Part shown: positions 34,234-38,179 of the stretch, piece by piece
Position numbering within the stretch: position 1 is the first letter of the stretch
Layout: each line of letters begins with the position of its first letter
Source of the DNA: Marinomonas sp. MED121
GTDB taxonomy: Bacteria > Pseudomonadota > Gammaproteobacteria > Pseudomonadales > Marinomonadaceae
Reading direction: 5' to 3'
DNA: 38,179 nt
NCBI RefSeq assembly: GCF_000153025.1
Contig: NZ_CH672432.1
Coordinates: forward strand, 1-38,179
Notes under the pieces: model-generated
The model's database searches: none
Told to the model about the DNA's origin: nothing
Seen by the model: the letters and a program-made list of their open reading frames with translations, nothing else
Made by a program: the position numbers and the translations under genes

Positions 34234-34584
34234 ATGCCACATTGTATTGTAGAGTTCTCAAACACCCTTAGGGCTCATTTAGAACCAAATGAGTTAATGG
34301 ATAAAGTCACACAAGGTGCGGCTGAGTCGGGTTTATTTGAATTGAAAGATATCAAAACACGCGCGATGGGCTTTGATTACTTTCAGAGCGCAGGTCAATC
34401 CGAGAATGCTAACTTTATACATGTCGAAATTAAACTCTTAGCGGGACGTGAATTATCACAACGCCAGCATTTGTCTGCTTCTGTACTGGACTCTCTGTTA
34501 AAACTTAATCTTAATCATATTTCTATTTCAGTTGAAATAAATGATCTAGACACACCTTGTTATGCAAAAAAAGTAATCGATTAA
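34234..34584 (+). CDS. 5-carboxymethyl-2-hydroxymuconate isomerase-like tautomerase
   Basis: A 116-aa member of the CHMI branch of the tautomerase superfamily, related to HpaF of homoprotocatechuate degradation. Pro2, which becomes the N-terminal catalytic proline, is present (MPHCIVEFSNTL), as are the paired beta-alpha-beta units (RAMGFDYFQSAGQSENANFIHVEIKLLAGR). No other hpa genes are nearby, so a role in aromatic degradation is doubtful; orphan copies are common in gammaproteobacteria. It follows the glutamine amidotransferase gene by 23 bases. Confidence 0.88.
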   Translation: MPHCIVEFSNTLRAHLEPNELMDKVTQGAAESGLFELKDIKTRAMGFDYFQSAGQSENANFIHVEIKLLAGRELSQRQHLSASVLDSLLKLNLNHISISVEINDLDTPCYAKKVID

Positions 34585-34602
34585 CCTTCATTCAATTATT
34601 TG

Positions 34603-34630
34603 GCCACCTTAATTTTAGGGTGGCTATTAT
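34603..34630 (+). terminator. Weak terminator after the CHMI-like gene
   Basis: GCCACC (34603-34608) pairs with GGTGGC (34619-34624), followed by an AT-rich but not T-pure tail. Confidence 0.5.
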
Positions 34631-35080
34631 AATCTCTTCTCTTAGTATTATTAGATTCTTCTAATCTAGCTATAACTGCAAAAAATGTATTTGAATGCTT
34701 AGGTCACCTAAAGGGAACTGGCTTGATGCCTGTCAGTAATCTCTTAATAGTTATTTAGAAGTCTAGTCTTGTTAGGTTTCTAAAAACCTGTTTCACAATA
34801 TAAAAATATCATATTAAGACTTTAATCATCAGTAGTTTAATTAATAGTGTTTTCCATTACTTAATATCACTATTTCACTTTCTAGTGTAATAACTGATAT
34901 TACTATAAGGAAATCTTCTTGTTGAATCTATACATGATTCCTTCAAAAAAATGATCATTGTTGCGCGTAAAGATTGCATGAATATTAAACAATAAGATTT
35001 TATATAAATAATGAATATTTTTTTTGTAAGGCTGTTCGAAAGGTCAGGATTGTGTCATATTGCTGAAAGTATTAGGAAAT

Positions 35081-35104
35081 GACAGTTATTTACTGTCTTT
35101 TTTT
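35081..35104 (+). terminator. Orphan intrinsic terminator upstream of the nuclease gene
   Basis: GACAGT (35081-35086), loop TATTT, ACTGTC (35092-35097), then T7. It lies about 125 bases before the nuclease start and nearly 500 bases after the last upstream gene, so it ends either a small RNA or an attenuated leader. Confidence 0.65.
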
Positions 35105-35229
35105 ATGCTCATTCTATAGATATAAAAAAATAAACGCTTGAATTTGATAATTTGAAGGATCGAATTAATTTAATTTGCTAAAGGAATTAGCACCCAGTTC
35201 TTGCTTAAAAAAATGAATGGAGACTAAGA

Positions 35230-37776
35230 GTGAAAAGCTTACCTTTAAAGACGGTATTAGCGGCATCAATAGCTAGTACGCTTGCATCAACGGCCTCGGC
35301 TGATTTAATTATTAGCCAATATGTTGAAGGCAGTAGTTATAACAAAGCAATAGAAGTATACAACACAAGTTCTAGTTCAATTAATTTAGCTGATTATAAG
35401 TTGGTTAAATATTCTAATGGCAACGCCGATTCACCTAATGACATTGCTTTTAATGAGATTACGTTAGCGGCGGGTGACGTTTTAGTTATTGCCAGCTCAT
35501 CTGCAAGTGATTCTATTTTAAATGTTGCTAACCAAACTTCCTCATCAATAAACTTCAATGGTGATGATCCTGTTGCTATTGTGCGTGTGAGTGATGGTGC
35601 AACCTTGGACTTCTTTGGTCAGTACGGTGATACGGATTTTGCAAAAGATGCGACTTATGATCGAATTGAAAATACTCCAATTGCCGACGGTTCATGGAAT
35701 GCAGCGGCTTGGAATGTTTTAGCTAAAGATAATTATGATGGGTTGGGTGCAGCGCCAGGTGGCGATGTCGTTATCGAAGATCCCTTTACATGTACTGATC
35801 AAACTTTGACGCCAACATATGCGATTCAAGGGAGTGGTGATTCGAGCCCATTAGTGCCTGAAGGTAGTTTTTCTGGGGAGACAGTGTATACCTCAGGGAT
35901 AGTAACAGATATCACTACGAGTCTGTACTCAGGTTTCTTTATCCAAGACGCTAATGGCGATGGTGATTCTTCTACGTCAGATGGTTTATTTGTGTTTTCA
36001 AATACGACCCCATCAGGTTTAGCTATTGGTGATGAGGTGTGTGTTCAAGGCCAGGTTTCAGAATACTATTCCTCTACACAGATTTCGATGAACTCAGGGT
36101 CATATGAAATTTTAAGTACAGGTAACACCTTGAGTCCAACGCAATTGGATCTTGATGACGAGCAGTTATTGCATGCGCAATTAGAACCTTATGAAGGCAT
36201 GTATGTTACTACAACAAACTCCGATCTAATTGTTTCTCGTAACTTTAGTTTCGACTATGACTCTTATCGCAATAATATGGTGTTAAGTCATCAAGAGCCT
36301 ATTTACAAGTCTACTCATTTGTATGTTGCAGGTTCTGATGAAGAAGTTGCATTGGCTGAGAATAATGCAAAAAGCACCTTGTATGTTGATACAGATGCGA
36401 AGCCTGCTAATGGCGTTATCCCTTACTTTCCAGACTTTAACCCAGAAGATGGTTACATTCGTGTTGGTGATGAAGTCAGTAATTTAACGGGTGTGGTAGC
36501 TTATAGTTATAGCCAATATCGTTTAATTGCAAATGATGATGTTGTACTAGTAAAATCTGATTTTAGTCGTGATTTAGACTCAGATAGAACTTCTTACGGT
36601 CCTATTCTATCAGCGGATGGAAATTTAAGGGTTGCCAGTTTTAATGTATTAAACTTGTTTAACTCACCCTTTGGTGGTGATGCGAATGCCCATGGTGATA
36701 ATCGTGGTGCAGAAGAAAGTACTGAGTATCAGCTGCAACTGACTAAGATTGCTAATGCCATTAGTATGATAGATGCTGATATTGTTGGATTAATGGAAAT
36801 CGAGAATAATGGCTTTGGTGAAGCAAGTGCGATTGCGGCATTAGTTGATCAAATTAATACCACACAAGCTGCTAGTGCATTGCCTTATTCTTACGTATCA
36901 GCTGGTGATGATGTGGGAACAGATGCTATTGCTGTTGGTCTTATTTATCGTGCTGATGTGGTTTCTTTAGTGGATGATGCTGTAAAAATTGATATGCCAG
37001 AACAGCATGGTACGGATGCAGAAGGCACCAATTTTGATAAATATATGCGTGTGTCTTTATTGCAAAAATTCCAGCATATTGAATCTAAACGTAAGCTAAG
37101 TATTGTTGTTAATCATCTTAAATCTAAAGGTTCTGCTTGTATTGAAGACACAGCAAATCCTGAAGATGCTCAAGGTAGCTGTAATGCCTTTAGAGTCTCT
37201 GCTGCAGTTACGCTAGGCGATTACATTGCAACTAACGTACAGGGTGATGTACTTGTTATGGGTGATCTAAATGCCTATGGTAAAGAAGATCCAGTACGAG
37301 TGTTAACTGACTACGATCCGCTAACAGCAGAGCGTAAAATCGTGACTGCAGAGCAAGCTACATTAAATGGCGAAGACCTTAATGGTGGTGCTTCAGTTGA
37401 AGTTAGCCAGTCTTACGGTCTGACGAACTTGGTTGAGCACTTCCAAGGTGCGAAAGGCTATTCGTACACTTATAGTGGTGAGCTAGGTAGCTTAGATCAT
37501 GCTTTGGCAAATGCATCTTTGATGAAAAGTATCGTAGCGACGGATGATTGGCATATTAACTCAGCTGAATCAAACTTGTTTGAATACTCTTCACAATATA
37601 CTGGCGATTTAGTGAAGTCTGATAATGCTTATTCATCTTCAGATCATGACCCTGTAATTATTGAAATTGACTACGAAAAGCGTGGTGGTGGAAATGGTGA
37701 AGGCCCAAGACATGATTCGCCTTTAGAGTTTTTGTTTAACCTGTTTAAACGAATTTTCTCTTTCTTTTGGCGTTAA
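35230..37776 (+). CDS. ExeM/NucH-type extracellular endonuclease
   Basis: An 848-aa exported nuclease. The signal peptide (1-24, cleavage after TASA) is followed by a lamin-tail domain (about 25-165, with ISQYVEGSSYNKAIEVYN), an OB-fold-like domain (about 190-430) and an endonuclease/exonuclease/phosphatase domain (about 460-810). That domain shows the active-site motifs FNVLNLF, GLMEIENN, VVNHLKSKG, MGDLNAYG, LDHALA and SSDHDPV. Relatives degrade extracellular DNA for phosphorus supply or biofilm turnover. It starts with GTG at 35230, seven bases after GGAG. The end has a Gly-rich linker and a short aromatic amphipathic segment (FNLFKRIFSFFWR), not a clear GlyGly-CTERM signal. Confidence 0.9.
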   Translation: MKSLPLKTVLAASIASTLASTASADLIISQYVEGSSYNKAIEVYNTSSSSINLADYKLVKYSNGNADSPNDIAFNEITLAAGDVLVIASSSASDSILNVANQTSSSINFNGDDPVAIVRVSDGATLDFFGQYGDTDFAKDATYDRIENTPIADGSWNAAAWNVLAKDNYDGLGAAPGGDVVIEDPFTCTDQTLTPTYAIQGSGDSSPLVPEGSFSGETVYTSGIVTDITTSLYSGFFIQDANGDGDSSTSDGLFVFSNTTPSGLAIGDEVCVQGQVSEYYSSTQISMNSGSYEILSTGNTLSPTQLDLDDEQLLHAQLEPYEGMYVTTTNSDLIVSRNFSFDYDSYRNNMVLSHQEPIYKSTHLYVAGSDEEVALAENNAKSTLYVDTDAKPANGVIPYFPDFNPEDGYIRVGDEVSNLTGVVAYSYSQYRLIANDDVVLVKSDFSRDLDSDRTSYGPILSADGNLRVASFNVLNLFNSPFGGDANAHGDNRGAEESTEYQLQLTKIANAISMIDADIVGLMEIENNGFGEASAIAALVDQINTTQAASALPYSYVSAGDDVGTDAIAVGLIYRADVVSLVDDAVKIDMPEQHGTDAEGTNFDKYMRVSLLQKFQHIESKRKLSIVVNHLKSKGSACIEDTANPEDAQGSCNAFRVSAAVTLGDYIATNVQGDVLVMGDLNAYGKEDPVRVLTDYDPLTAERKIVTAEQATLNGEDLNGGASVEVSQSYGLTNLVEHFQGAKGYSYTYSGELGSLDHALANASLMKSIVATDDWHINSAESNLFEYSSQYTGDLVKSDNAYSSSDHDPVIIEIDYEKRGGGNGEGPRHDSPLEFLFNLFKRIFSFFWR

Positions 37777-37800
37777 TTTGTTAGCTTATCGGTGATGAAT

Positions 37801-37836
37801 AAAGCTGCCACTTTGGTTAAAGTGGCAGCTTTTTTA
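37801..37836 (+). terminator. Strong terminator of the nuclease gene
   Basis: AAAGCTGCCACTTT (37801-37814), loop GGTT, AAAGTGGCAGCTTT (37819-37832), then more T: a 14-bp stem. Confidence 0.95.
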
Positions 37837-37940
37837 TGTGTCTTGCATGTTGTTTTACTTTGTTTCTATTTAAAGGTTTTTACTGCACTCTAAGCTTGAT
37901 ATAGTTTTGTTTAAATAGGTTAAATGGAATTTATCAAAAC

Positions 37941-38179
37941 ATGGTTAAATCATTTCTCTCCCTAGTTAGTCTTTGTTTTTGCTGCGCTTCTTCTTCCGTT
38001 TTTGCAAATGAGATAAATGAGTCCGACTTAGTTCAAGATGAAAGTCTTCTAGACGAAACTTCCCATGGTTTTTTTATTGCACCAGGTTTTGTTTACTCAA
38101 ATTTGGATATTGATAGTAATTATGCCAATGAGTCAGTTGATACTGATGCCTTTGGCTTAGACGTTTCTTTAGGGTATGA
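37941..38179 (+). CDS. Secreted, probably outer-membrane protein (5' part only)
   Basis: An open frame runs from ATG 37941 to the window edge (79 codons and two bases). The first 22 residues are a signal peptide (MVKSFLSLVSLCFCCASSSVFA). The mature start is acidic (NEINESDLVQDESLLDE) and is followed by alternating polar and hydrophobic residues (GFFIAPGFVYSNLDIDS, then AFGLDVSLGY), the pattern of the first strands of an outer-membrane beta-barrel. Too little is present for a family name. The ribosome site is weak (GGAA, 11 bases upstream). It lies after the nuclease terminator, so it forms a separate unit. Confidence 0.65.
   Translation, partial: MVKSFLSLVSLCFCCASSSVFANEINESDLVQDESLLDETSHGFFIAPGFVYSNLDIDSNYANESVDTDAFGLDVSLGY

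Larger units (their letters stand above)
34585..35229. other. AT-rich 645-base intergenic region
   Basis: I see no credible reading frame here. It holds a weak terminator after the CHMI-like gene, several short inverted repeats (for example 34652-34668), and an orphan intrinsic terminator at 35081-35104 that ends no visible gene. The rest probably carries the regulation of the nuclease gene. Confidence 0.6.

Noticed and set aside
37724..37776. GlyGly-CTERM sorting signal at the nuclease C-terminus
   Set aside because: A Gly-rich linker is present, but the following segment is too short and too charged to be the transmembrane helix of that signal.

Overview
The window looks like chromosomal DNA of a moderately AT-rich marine-type gammaproteobacterium. 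Evidence for this is pdxB, epmC, alaA, the rnd-ycgL-ycgN cluster, the pabC-mltG-tmk-holB-tatD run, and dnaX-ybaB-recR. An Oceanospirillales-like host is my best guess, but I cannot fix the genus. There is no integrase, transposase, phage gene or CRISPR array. Most of the window is housekeeping sequence with a few accessory genes inserted.

Layout. 1-4.5 kb: the 3' end of gcvT, epmC, pdxB, and two paralogous PilZ-domain proteins separated by a 0.5 kb gap. A good sigma-28-like promoter lies in that gap. 4.5-6.4 kb, minus strand: a YajG-type lipoprotein followed by alaA. 6.5-8.3 kb: an array of 15 tRNA genes made of only two species, nine tRNA-Glu(UUC) and six tRNA-Gly(GCC). It contains an exact 230-bp tandem duplication, an older diverged duplication, spacer hairpins and an internal promoter candidate. 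8.4-12.7 kb: pabC-mltG-tmk-holB-tatD (folate, peptidoglycan, dTMP, clamp loader, DNase-like hydrolase). 12.9-17.9 kb: a Lon-like protease with a repetitive hydrophilic tail, two small secreted proteins (one cytochrome b562-like), a small basic protein and an AraC regulator. 18.1-21.7 kb: acyl-CoA dehydrogenase plus ETF:quinone oxidoreductase, which together pass fatty-acid electrons to the quinone pool.

21.8-26.0 kb is the most accessory part. It holds a stand-alone protein whose second half resembles a RelA/SpoT nucleotide synthetase core, a divergent NTF2-like gene / AraC-DJ-1 regulator pair, a periplasmic solute-binding protein, and a GNAT acetyltransferase broken by a single-base frameshift. 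26.0-34.6 kb: dnaX (with a long acidic linker), ybaB, recR, rnd, ycgL, ycgN, a membrane-anchored VWA protein, a class II glutamine amidotransferase and a CHMI-like tautomerase, all on the plus strand. 34.6-35.2 kb is an AT-rich gap that holds an orphan intrinsic terminator. It is followed by an ExeM/NucH-type extracellular nuclease and the 5' end of a secreted, probably outer-membrane protein cut by the window edge.

The best candidates for something undescribed are the RelA/SpoT-like protein at 21831-23009 and the architecture of the tRNA array at 6568-8292. All family assignments come from reading motifs by eye; no database search was run.
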